Shown here one piece after another: positions 1-6,871 of a stretch of 64,000 nt of DNA. Each line of letters opens with the position of its first letter. The first letter of the stretch is position 1. The stretch comes from Pantoea sp. At-9b (lineage in GTDB: Bacteria; Pseudomonadota; Gammaproteobacteria; Enterobacterales; Enterobacteriaceae). Under the pieces are notes generated by a model. The model had not been told where the DNA came from and ran no database searches. It worked only from the letters and a program-made list of their open reading frames with translations. The stretch covers positions 3,286,001 to 3,350,000 of the forward strand of contig NC_014837.1 in assembly GCF_000175935.2 (NCBI RefSeq), in the 5' to 3' direction. Both the position numbers and the translations under genes were made by a program.

Positions 1-762
1 ATATTTGCGAAGCTAACTATTCGCAAAAGTTTTGCTGGCTCCATCCTGAATACGTTATTCAAGCCAAGCCAGCTTCAGATGAAACTGACCATGCAAAATG
101 GTGTTACACGCAGCTACAGAATCATCTCGGGAATGACGGAGTCGGGTTTTATTATTTCTCCCTTGATTGAAAATACTGCAGAATTTGGGCTACTTTCCGC
201 CAGTGCAGATTACCTCAAGGATAAGAGAGTTAAATCGATTGAGATTTCCGCCACCGACCTCCCCTTCCTTTGGAAAAGGTCGTTTAACATCGAATTTTAT
301 GCTCTCAACTACCCATCCTCACCGGATGACATTAATTTGCTGGGCTTTGCTAAACCTCAGCCAGAAACATTTAAAAATACAACATTCGTTCAGCAATGCA
401 GTGGCAGCATTGATTCTGCGAATGGTGTTTCGCCCTCATCTGGCTTAGTTAAAACGTCAACTTTACTGAATGTTCAGGGATGGCTGGTCGCTTCCGTGAC
501 ACCGGCTCAACTCCCGGATAACGTTTATGTGATGCTGTCTGATGCCGATGGCAAGCGTTTCTTATTTAACGCTCAGCGTAAGTCACGCCCGGACGTTGGT
601 GCATATTTAAAGCAACCATCACTAAATTCATCCGGTTACGAACTGACAGCCGACGTGTCAAAATTAAATGGGGACTATAAGTTGGGACTTGCATACTCAA
701 AAGACAACGAACTCTTTATATGCCCCCAATTCAAAGTTCCGGTTAAGATATCTCAGGAGTAA
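1..762 (+). CDS. C-terminal part of a probable envelope-glycan membrane protein (5' end outside window)
   Basis: The frame is open from the first base of the window to the TAA at 760-762, so the gene starts upstream; the ATG at 79 is only an internal methionine. The visible 253 residues are mostly hydrophilic and beta-rich, with a module containing QGWLVASV, a hydrophobic strand ending MLSDADGK, then RPDV and a final strand pair. That layout resembles C-terminal beta-sandwich domains seen on some membrane glycosyltransferases, but this is inference from pattern only. The gene ends 3 bases before the next start, so it belongs to the same operon as the epimerase, FAD oxidoreductase, GtrA and YbhN-like genes. 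I do not recognise a specific family name. Confidence 0.7.
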   Translation: MFAKLTIRKSFAGSILNTLFKPSQLQMKLTMQNGVTRSYRIISGMTESGFIISPLIENTAEFGLLSASADYLKDKRVKSIEISATDLPFLWKRSFNIEFYALNYPSSPDDINLLGFAKPQPETFKNTTFVQQCSGSIDSANGVSPSSGLVKTSTLLNVQGWLVASVTPAQLPDNVYVMLSDADGKRFLFNAQRKSRPDVGAYLKQPSLNSSGYELTADVSKLNGDYKLGLAYSKDNELFICPQFKVPVKISQE

Positions 763-765
763 ATT

Positions 766-1704
766 TTGCTGCAAAAAAAGATAATACTTTCTGGTGGCGC
801 AGGCCTGGTTGGTCAAAATCTGGTGGCCCGACTGAAAGCGAAAGGCTACTCAAACATTGTTGTTCTCGATAAGCATCGCAACAATCTTGAGGTGCTCAAA
901 CGCGTTCAGCCCGACATCACTGTCGAGTATGCCGATCTTGCCGAACCGGGTCAGTGGCAGCAACACTTCGTGGGTGCGGATGTCGTGGTGATGTTGCAGG
1001 CGCAGATCGGCGGCAACGATTACCAAGAGTTCGTGCGGAACAATATCGATTCGACCCGTCTCCAACTGGATACCATCAAAGCGAACAATGTGCCGTATAT
1101 GGTGCAGATCAGCTCCTCGGTCGTCGAATCAGTGGCGGATGATTTCTATACCAACACCAAAAAGGAACAAGAGAAAATGGTGTTGGAATGTGGTATCCCC
1201 TGCCCCATCTTGCGCCCGACGTTGATGTTTGGCTGGTTCGACCGCAAACACCTCGGCTGGTTATCACGCTTTATGAAGAAGGTACCGGTGTTCCCGATTC
1301 CGGGAGATGGCCGTTATATGCGTCAACCTCTGTACGTTGGTGATTTTGCCAATATCATCATCAGTTGTATCGAGAATGGCATCCGTGATGGCGTGTACAA
1401 CATCTCAGGTCATGAAAAAATCGACTACATCGACATGATTCGCGAGATCAAACGTGCGATTCGCGCAAAAACGCTAATTTTACGTATCCCATATTCACTT
1501 TTTTATGCCCTGTTATGGGTTTGGGGCAAGTTTGATAAAAACCCGCCCTTTACCACCCAGCAGTTGGCCGCTTTGACGGCGAAGGATGAGTTTGAGGTGA
1601 TCGATTGGCCTGGAATCTTCGGTGTTCCTTACACCCCATTCAGGGCCGCTGTGGATGAAACCTTTAATGATCCGCGCTATAGCGGCGTAGAGCTGGAGTT
1701 TTAA
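766..1704 (+). CDS. NAD(P)-dependent epimerase/dehydratase, extended SDR family
   Basis: A 312-residue Rossmann-fold protein. The N-terminal nucleotide-binding motif GGAGLVGQNL is at about residues 10-19 and the catalytic pair appears as YTNTK at about residues 129-133, preceded by a serine-rich segment (ISSSVV) in the expected place. Family members interconvert or oxidise nucleotide-linked sugars, or act on other NAD(P) substrates; the actual substrate cannot be read here. The start is a TTG at 766 with AGGAG at 755-759, six bases upstream; no in-frame ATG fits better. It sits between a membrane protein and an FAD oxidoreductase in a run of genes spaced by 1-3 bases or overlapping, which suggests one pathway that makes or modifies a lipid-linked sugar. 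Confidence 0.85.
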   Translation: MLQKKIILSGGAGLVGQNLVARLKAKGYSNIVVLDKHRNNLEVLKRVQPDITVEYADLAEPGQWQQHFVGADVVVMLQAQIGGNDYQEFVRNNIDSTRLQLDTIKANNVPYMVQISSSVVESVADDFYTNTKKEQEKMVLECGIPCPILRPTLMFGWFDRKHLGWLSRFMKKVPVFPIPGDGRYMRQPLYVGDFANIIISCIENGIRDGVYNISGHEKIDYIDMIREIKRAIRAKTLILRIPYSLFYALLWVWGKFDKNPPFTTQQLAALTAKDEFEVIDWPGIFGVPYTPFRAAVDETFNDPRYSGVELEF

Positions 1705-1705
1705 G

Positions 1706-3016
1706 ATGGGACAACGAATTGCAGTATTGGGCGCGGGTCCAATGGGCTTGGCCGTGGCTTACCAGTTGGCACTTGATGGGCACACGCCGGTACTTTTCGA
1801 GGCTGATGACCGTGTCGGCGGCATGACCGCGACGTTTGATTTTGGCGGCCTGGAAATCGAGCGCTACTACCACTTCCATTGCATTTCCGATCACGCGTTT
1901 CTGCAGGTACTCAATGAACTGGGCATTGCCGATCGGATGCAATGGACAGAAACCAAGATGGGCTACTGGTATCAGGGGCGTTTGCAGCCTTGGGGTAACC
2001 CGGTTGCCCTGCTCAAATTCCGTGGCTTGAGTCTGATGGCCAAATTCCGCTACGGCTTACATGCCTTCCTGTCGACCAAACGTGATGACTGGCGACCGCT
2101 CGATCATGTCGAAGCGAGTGGCTGGATCAAACGCTGGGTAGGTGCTGAGGCCTGGGAAGTGTTATGGCGTCGACTTTTTGACTACAAATTCTATGACTAT
2201 GCCCATGGCTTGTCTGCCGCCTGGATTTGGAGTCGTATCCGTCGTATTGGTCGCTCCCGTTACAGCCTGTTCCGCGAGAAACTGGGCTACCTGGAAGGTG
2301 GTTCAGCCACGCTGTTAACGGCATTAAAAAGCGCCATCGAAGCAAAGGGTGGCGAAATAAGGCTGAAGTCACCTATCGAGAAGGTGGTCATCAACAATGG
2401 CAAAGTGGCTGGCGTGCAGGTTGCAGGCCAACTGGAAACCTTCGATAAGGTGATCAGCACCATTCCACTGCCTTACGTACCGAAACTGATGCCGGATTTG
2501 CCTGCCGAAATTATGGCTAAATTCAGCACCACCAAAAACATTGCCGTCGTCTGCGTGATTGCGAAGCTCAGAAAGGCCGTAACCGAGAACTTCTGGTTAA
2601 ACACCAATGATCCGGATATGGATATACCTGGCTTGGTGGAATACACCAACCTGCGCCCACTCGACCAACATGTCGTGTATGTGCCGTTTTACGTTCCGGG
2701 TGAACATCCGCTGTACGCTGAGTCTGATGACGCGTTTCTGACCAAAGTGCGTAACTATCTCAAGAAGATCAATCCGGCACTGACCGATGATGATTTTATT
2801 GACATGCGCGCCAGCCGTTATCGCTACGCCCAGCCGATCTGCGATCCGGGATACCTGGATAAACTGCCTCCGGTGGCATTACCGGTGCAGGGACTGTGGG
2901 TGGCCGATACGTCTTACTACTACCCGGAAGATCGCGGCATTTCGGAAAGTATCGGATTTGGTCGTCAGATGGCGAAGATGGCCACCACTGAGAATATGGA
3001 GTCGTCACAGCAATGA
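1706..3016 (+). CDS. FAD-dependent oxidoreductase (amine-oxidase/protoporphyrinogen-oxidase-like fold)
   Basis: 436 residues. It begins with a dinucleotide-binding motif GAGPMGLAVAYQLA, followed by an acidic strand end and RVGG (VLFEADDRVGG), the signature of flavin amine-oxidase-like and UDP-galactopyranose-mutase-like proteins. The C-terminal region ends in a second FAD contact (VADTSYYYPEDRGISESIGFG). It follows the epimerase by one base and overlaps the GtrA gene by four bases (ATGA), so the three are translationally linked. In such settings these enzymes are often annotated only as NAD(P)/FAD-dependent oxidoreductase; a role in modifying a sugar or polyprenyl-linked intermediate is inferred from neighbours, not shown by sequence. 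Confidence 0.8.
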   Translation: MGQRIAVLGAGPMGLAVAYQLALDGHTPVLFEADDRVGGMTATFDFGGLEIERYYHFHCISDHAFLQVLNELGIADRMQWTETKMGYWYQGRLQPWGNPVALLKFRGLSLMAKFRYGLHAFLSTKRDDWRPLDHVEASGWIKRWVGAEAWEVLWRRLFDYKFYDYAHGLSAAWIWSRIRRIGRSRYSLFREKLGYLEGGSATLLTALKSAIEAKGGEIRLKSPIEKVVINNGKVAGVQVAGQLETFDKVISTIPLPYVPKLMPDLPAEIMAKFSTTKNIAVVCVIAKLRKAVTENFWLNTNDPDMDIPGLVEYTNLRPLDQHVVYVPFYVPGEHPLYAESDDAFLTKVRNYLKKINPALTDDDFIDMRASRYRYAQPICDPGYLDKLPPVALPVQGLWVADTSYYYPEDRGISESIGFGRQMAKMATTENMESSQQ

Positions 3017-3402
3017 TTTCGCCCCAGTTCCTTCGATTTTTGGTCGCGGGAGGAATCGCTGCCGGTGCCAACTTTGGCTCACGGTTCGTCTTTAGTATGT
3101 TTGTCAGCTATGGCTTCGCGGTTTTTTTTGCCTACCTGGTCGGCATGCTGGTGGCGTTTCTGCTGATGCGCGGGCATGTTTTTAATGCGAGCCAAGGCCC
3201 ACTGGCACCGCAAATTTATAAGTTTGTTGCGGTGAACGTTCTTGCCGTTCTGCAGACGTTGGCAATCAGTCTGCTTCTGGCGCGCTGGTTGCTGCCTTCG
3301 GTGGGCATCGTGGATCACGCCGAAGCGATCGGCCATTTGGTGGGTGTGCTGGTGCCGGTAGTGACCAGTTATTTCGGCCATAAGCTGTTAACTTTCCGAT
3401 GA
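3013..3402 (+). CDS. GtrA family membrane protein (putative lipid-linked sugar flippase)
   Basis: 129 residues with four predicted membrane segments, starting with FLRFLVAGGIAAGANFGSRF, a typical GtrA N-terminus. GtrA-type proteins are small inner-membrane proteins thought to flip undecaprenyl-phosphate-linked glucose or a similar sugar across the membrane, as in O-antigen glucosylation. The ATG overlaps the TGA of the oxidoreductase, and its own stop overlaps the next start, both as ATGA. This context supports a membrane-sugar pathway. Confidence 0.8.
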   Translation: MISPQFLRFLVAGGIAAGANFGSRFVFSMFVSYGFAVFFAYLVGMLVAFLLMRGHVFNASQGPLAPQIYKFVAVNVLAVLQTLAISLLLARWLLPSVGIVDHAEAIGHLVGVLVPVVTSYFGHKLLTFR

Positions 3403-4382
3403 GCAAGCTGTTCACACGACTCCAGGGTGCGCTGCTTGAGCGGCGCACCATTCGGGCCATTGTTTGGTTTGTCACTTTTGGCGTGTTGCTTTACCTGGGG
3501 GCTGTTTTCTGGTCTGGATGGCACGCAACGGTGGCAGCTTTCGCAGGGCTGGGACTGCAGACATTGGTGATCAGTGCCGTGGTGTCGAGTAGTTCTTATC
3601 TTTGGCGCTTTGCCCGCTGGGAATACTCTCTGCAATGCCTTGAGAATGTCGTGCCCCGATTCACCCATCTCGCCGTTTATATGTCCGGGTTGGCCTTAAC
3701 GGCTACGCCCGGCAAATCCGGGGAAACTTTCCGTTCTGCATTATTAGTCCCGCATGGCGTGAAAGTGACGCACAGTCTCGCCGCCTTCCTGGTAGACCGG
3801 GGATCAGACGTTCTTGGAATGGCGTTACTGGGTACACTGGCTGCGATGATGGCGGGACAGCATTTGGCGTGGGTGTGGTTGTTGGCGTTTATCGCCCTGC
3901 TGTTGGCCAGTTGTCTGTTTGCCTGGATTTTGTCACATCCCAAGGCCCACATCGGCTGGAACCGGCTGGGGCATTCTTTAGCATGGTTGCCTGTCAAGGG
4001 CGGACAAGCGACGCTTGAAGCCTGGGCTAAGGTGTGGAAGATCCCAAGAGTGTCAGCTTTTGCAGTGGTCGCGATGCTGGCTTATGGCACGCAAGCCCTG
4101 GTCTTTGCCTGGTTCTGCCAGATGCTGGAGACCGGCGTTTCAACTGCTGACTGCGTGTTAATCTTTGTGCAGGCCACGCTGTTCGGCGCGGCAAGTATGA
4201 TACCCGCGGGGCTTGGCATCATGGAGGCAGCGCTGGTTTTTCAATTGGTTCAGCATGGCGTAAGTGATGCTACGGCAATGTCGTTAGCCATCGCCATTCG
4301 TCTGGTGACGCTCTGGTTCGGCATGTCACTGGGGGCGTTGTCTCTGTTGCTCTTGTCTGGTCGGAACCTGGGGGCAAAGTAA
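3399..4382 (+). CDS. Lysylphosphatidylglycerol synthase TM-region / YbhN-like (UPF0104) membrane protein
   Basis: 327 residues, multi-spanning (about eight hydrophobic segments). Motifs typical of this family are visible: TATPGKSGETFRS in the middle and PAGLGIMEAALV near the C-terminus. Family members share the membrane domain of MprF but lack the aminoacyl-transferase half; many are encoded beside glycosyltransferases and may be lipid flippases or regulators. The start is an ATGA overlap with the GtrA gene. It is the last gene of the operon; 114 bases separate it from the next start. Confidence 0.75.
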   Translation: MSKLFTRLQGALLERRTIRAIVWFVTFGVLLYLGAVFWSGWHATVAAFAGLGLQTLVISAVVSSSSYLWRFARWEYSLQCLENVVPRFTHLAVYMSGLALTATPGKSGETFRSALLVPHGVKVTHSLAAFLVDRGSDVLGMALLGTLAAMMAGQHLAWVWLLAFIALLLASCLFAWILSHPKAHIGWNRLGHSLAWLPVKGGQATLEAWAKVWKIPRVSAFAVVAMLAYGTQALVFAWFCQMLETGVSTADCVLIFVQATLFGAASMIPAGLGIMEAALVFQLVQHGVSDATAMSLAIAIRLVTLWFGMSLGALSLLLLSGRNLGAK

Positions 4383-4496
4383 TGCCCCACAAGAACACAA
4401 TGATTCATTTACAGTTTATTCCTAAAGCCAGTTGTTATTGAGCGTGCCATTGTTAATTACAGTCATAACATTGATGACTTTGATGAGGGAATATTC

Positions 4497-4853
4497 ATGA
4501 AAAAGACAATTATCGCTTTATCAACATTTCTGCTGGCTTCCTCGGCGTTTGCCGCTACCACACACGCAACAGATAACGATGTGGCCAATGCGCAGGCTGG
4601 CGCAAACACGGCTAAAGAGAAACTGCATCAAGCTCAGGATCAGGGCGCAGAGTTGAAGCTCAAGTCCAAACATGCCGCGGAAGGCAAGAGCGATAGCCTG
4701 AGCAGTAAAGCCAGCGAAGGTACGCAAAAAGCTTGGCACAAAACCAAAGAAGGCACCGAAAAAGGTGTTGATGCCACCAAAGAAGGTGCGCAAAAAGGCT
4801 GGAACAAAACCAAAGAAGGTGCCAGCGAACTGAAGAAAAAAGTGACCGAATAA
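4497..4853 (+). CDS. Lysine-rich repeat periplasmic protein, LEA-like
   Basis: 118 residues. A clear signal peptide with hydrophobic core and cleavage near SAFA-AT is followed by a hydrophilic, highly charged mature part of about 98 residues. The C-terminal half carries an 11-residue repeat, KAWHKTKEGTE, KGVDATKEGAQ, KGWNKTKEGAS, with KTKEG or ATKEG in each. Such amphipathic 11-mers are characteristic of LEA and apolipoprotein-like helices, so a role in envelope or desiccation stress is possible but not proven. It is a single-gene unit: a promoter must lie in the 114-base gap upstream and a strong terminator follows at once. No cysteines are present. Confidence 0.75.
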   Translation: MKKTIIALSTFLLASSAFAATTHATDNDVANAQAGANTAKEKLHQAQDQGAELKLKSKHAAEGKSDSLSSKASEGTQKAWHKTKEGTEKGVDATKEGAQKGWNKTKEGASELKKKVTE

Positions 4854-4864
4854 GCACTATCTGA

Positions 4865-4886
4865 GGCCGCTAACGCGGCCTTTTTT
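4865..4886 (+). terminator. Rho-independent terminator of the lysine-rich protein gene
   Basis: A 6-bp GC stem (GGCCGC / GCGGCC) with a four-base loop is followed by six T, eleven bases after the stop codon. Confidence 0.85.
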
Positions 4887-4967
4887 ATCGGTAAAACCTC
4901 GCTTTTTGCATCCAGCCCTCATAGCGCTTACACTGGCGTTTTCCAGCCATAACCATTAATCACGCTT

Positions 4968-5624
4968 ATGTCAGACACATTCACCCGTCAATCCCTGCCG
5001 TTGCCGAATGGCCACAATAAAGTGCTGCTGCACTCCTGCTGCGCGCCCTGTTCGGGGGAAGTCATGGAGGCGATGCTGGCTTCCGGTATCGACTACACCA
5101 TTTTCTTCTACAATCCGAACATTCATCCGCTGAAAGAATATGAACTGCGCAAAGAGGAAAATATCCGCTTCGCCGAGCAGTTTGGCGTCCCTTTTGTCGA
5201 CGCGGATTATGATAAAGATAATTGGTTCGAGCGCGCCCGTGGTATGGAGTGGGAACCGGAACGCGGCGTCCGCTGTACCATGTGTTTCGATATGCGTTTT
5301 GAACGCACGGCGCTGTACGCACATGAACACGGTTTTCCGGTAATCACCAGTTCTTTGGGTATTTCCCGCTGGAAAAACATGCAGCAAATCAACGATTGCG
5401 GGGTGCGTGCCGCAGCGCGCTATCCCGACATGTTGTACTGGGAATTTAACTGGCGTAAAGGTGGTGGTTCGGCGCGCATGATTGAGATCAGCAAACGTGA
5501 GCGTTTTTATCAGCAAGAATATTGTGGCTGCATCTATTCATTGCGCGACACCAATCGCCACCGCGTAGCCAGCGGCCGCGAACGCATTGAAATTGGCGTG
5601 CAGTATTACCAGCCGGATGAATAA
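4968..5624 (+). CDS. queH: Epoxyqueuosine reductase QueH
   Basis: 218 residues of the QueH (former DUF208) family, which reduces epoxyqueuosine to queuosine in tRNA and is a non-homologous alternative to QueG. Conserved cysteine pairs that hold the iron-sulfur cluster and metal are all present: HSCCAPC near the N-terminus, RCTMCF in the middle, and CGCIYS near the C-terminus. Length matches the family. The ATG at 4968 follows about 80 bases of spacer after the upstream terminator. It is convergent with the TetR gene, with only 9 bases between the two stops. Confidence 0.9.
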   Translation: MSDTFTRQSLPLPNGHNKVLLHSCCAPCSGEVMEAMLASGIDYTIFFYNPNIHPLKEYELRKEENIRFAEQFGVPFVDADYDKDNWFERARGMEWEPERGVRCTMCFDMRFERTALYAHEHGFPVITSSLGISRWKNMQQINDCGVRAAARYPDMLYWEFNWRKGGGSARMIEISKRERFYQQEYCGCIYSLRDTNRHRVASGRERIEIGVQYYQPDE

Positions 5625-5633
5625 AGCCGCAGA

Positions 5634-6197
5634 TTAATGTTGCAGGATGCTGGCGAAAAAGCGTTCTACCATCGCCGCATCCGGTTTCACGCCTTCCTCA
5701 ATGATGGAACGCAGCAGCCAGGCATCGGTAAACGCCACAGCAGCCTCGGCCTGCTGCGTCGTCAATGCAAACTGCTGCTGTAAAATATGCTGATGGCTGG
5801 CAATCCACGCCGCCGCCGCCTGGCGCAGACGTGGGCGCGATACCGCCGCGACAAACAACGCATACTCGCAAATCAGCCTTTCACGTTCATCCAGCGTCCA
5901 GAAGAGAAATTGAGTCAACTGTTGCGCGACGGGGCTGGCTGCCATGGTGCAAAACCATGCGCGCGTTTGTCGCGTAAAGCTTTCCACCGCCCGTTCAATC
6001 ACTGCCGCATGCAGCTCATCCAAATTTTTAAAATGATAGGTGACGGTGCCAGGTGAAATCGCACAAGCCTCTGCCACCGCACGATGGGTGCAGGCATGTA
6101 ACCCTTCCTGGCGGATGATCATCGCCGCATGATGCAAAATGGCCTCACGCTTCTGTTCGCCCCCGGCACGCACGGCCCTTTTTCCGTCACCTGACAT
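5634..6197 (-). CDS. TetR/AcrR family transcriptional regulator
   Basis: 187 residues. The N-terminal helix-turn-helix reads AVAEACAISPGTVTYHFKN, in the usual place after an REAIL helix; the rest is an all-helical ligand domain that I cannot assign to a subgroup. I prefer the ATG at 6197 because AAGG lies eight bases upstream; a GTG at 6206 would add three residues. It lies 10 bases downstream of a YhcN/BhsA-type stress peptide gene in the same direction, so the two probably share a transcript. Repeated GTAC palindromes upstream of that peptide gene are candidate operators for this regulator. Confidence 0.85.
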   Translation of the reverse strand: MSGDGKRAVRAGGEQKREAILHHAAMIIRQEGLHACTHRAVAEACAISPGTVTYHFKNLDELHAAVIERAVESFTRQTRAWFCTMAASPVAQQLTQFLFWTLDERERLICEYALFVAAVSRPRLRQAAAAWIASHQHILQQQFALTTQQAEAAVAFTDAWLLRSIIEEGVKPDAAMVERFFASILQH

Positions 6198-6207
6198 GGG
6201 ATTCACC

Positions 6208-6465
6208 TTATTTCAGCAGCTCGGCAGTGCCAGAAAAGGTGTTCTTACCGTTGGCGGAAGTGATGTGGAATGCCGATGCACCTGCACGGTCAGCTTTCTG
6301 CGCCAGTGCAGCCACCAGCTCGTCCAGATTACGGGCACCACTGGCGCTGATATGCCCAACCACCTGCTGTGTACCCGGCGTCATAACTTCCGTCGCCGCC
6401 AGCGAAGAGGCACTGACTGCAGCCAGCGCGCCTACCATCATCATTTTCACAAGGATATTTTTCAT
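6208..6465 (-). CDS. YhcN/BhsA/McbA family (DUF1471) periplasmic stress protein
   Basis: 85 residues. Signal peptide with cleavage near SSLA-AT, then the compact DUF1471 fold with the typical segments QQVVGHISASGARNLDEL and ADRAGASAFHITS. Family members (BhsA, McbA, YhcN) are small periplasmic or outer-membrane-associated proteins induced by acid, peroxide, copper or other stress and influence biofilm formation. The start at 6465 has GGAG six bases upstream; longer readings of the frame would lose the signal peptide. It is co-directional with, and probably co-transcribed with, the TetR gene downstream. In E. coli bhsA is controlled by the TetR protein ComR, so local TetR control is plausible here. 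Confidence 0.85.
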   Translation of the reverse strand: MKNILVKMMMVGALAAVSASSLAATEVMTPGTQQVVGHISASGARNLDELVAALAQKADRAGASAFHITSANGKNTFSGTAELLK

Positions 6466-6585
6466 GTTTGCTCCAATTAACAGGGAAATGTTGGAGCGCA
6501 TGGTAGAGCGGCCTTGGGGCAAACATAACCCCGCCCTACTGACAAACTTATTCACTAAAATTGAATGATTTAATCCATAAAATTT

Positions 6586-6684
6586 ACCGTACAGCGTACA
6601 AATCACAGCATTAAAACCCAAAAATACACCCTGAAGCGCAGCGATGCAGCCAAAATCTCCGCAAACCGTACTGACGTACAATCA
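6586..6684 (-). promoter_or_regulatory. Pair of GTAC inverted-repeat operator-like sites upstream of the DUF1471 gene
   Basis: Two nearly identical motifs lie at 6586-6604 and 6665-6684. On the plus strand each reads ACCGTAC, a 2-3 base centre, CGTACAA, then TCA. Each is a short palindrome and the two are about 80 bases apart in the region that must hold the promoter of the stress peptide gene. TetR proteins bind palindromes of this kind, so this is a candidate operator pair for the downstream TetR regulator. This is inference from pattern; no similar site is known to me. The rest of the 6466-6711 interval shows nothing else I can name. Confidence 0.4.
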
Positions 6685-6711
6685 AATCGTGTCAAGCCTT
6701 CCCGATGTACA

Positions 6712-6750
6712 GCAAAAAAAAGCAGCGTTTCTCGCGAAAACGCTGCTTTG
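6712..6750 (-). terminator. Terminator of the mgtA transcript
   Basis: On the minus strand a 10-bp stem (AGCAGCGTTT with AAACGCTGCT) is followed by a run of eight T. It lies 26 bases after the stop of the 27-residue peptide gene and so ends the mgtA-peptide transcript. Confidence 0.85.
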
Positions 6751-6775
6751 TTAACAGCCCAAATGGTTAAATTCG

Positions 6776-6859
6776 TTAGCGCATCACCACGGTTAACAAC
6801 ACAATCACCACCATGATGATGAGGCAATGGCATACCACTTTATCCAGTTTGCGCATCAT
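6776..6859 (-). CDS. 27-residue hydrophobic peptide downstream of mgtA, MgtR-like
   Basis: A short frame from ATG ATG at 6859/6856 to TAA at 6776-6778. The product starts MMRKLDKVVCHC, then one membrane segment rich in I, V, L and M, and ends with R. AGGGAGG lies directly upstream, so the second ATG may be the true start. The start is 12 bases after the mgtA stop and a terminator follows the peptide, so both are on one transcript. In Salmonella, MgtR (30 residues, in the mgtCBR operon) shares the layout: a short basic start with R-x-x-D-K followed by aliphatic residues, then one membrane helix. E. coli MgtS (31 residues) is another small protein acting on MgtA. Function here is inferred from position and shape only. 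Confidence 0.65.
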   Translation of the reverse strand: MMRKLDKVVCHCLIIMVVIVLLTVVMR

Positions 6860-6871
6860 GCCTCCCTGGGT

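Noticed and set aside
6466..6833. Upstream extension of the DUF1471 frame and another small frame at 6603-6833
   Set aside because: They run through the operator-like repeats and the mgtA terminator and would remove the signal peptide start; no ribosome site.
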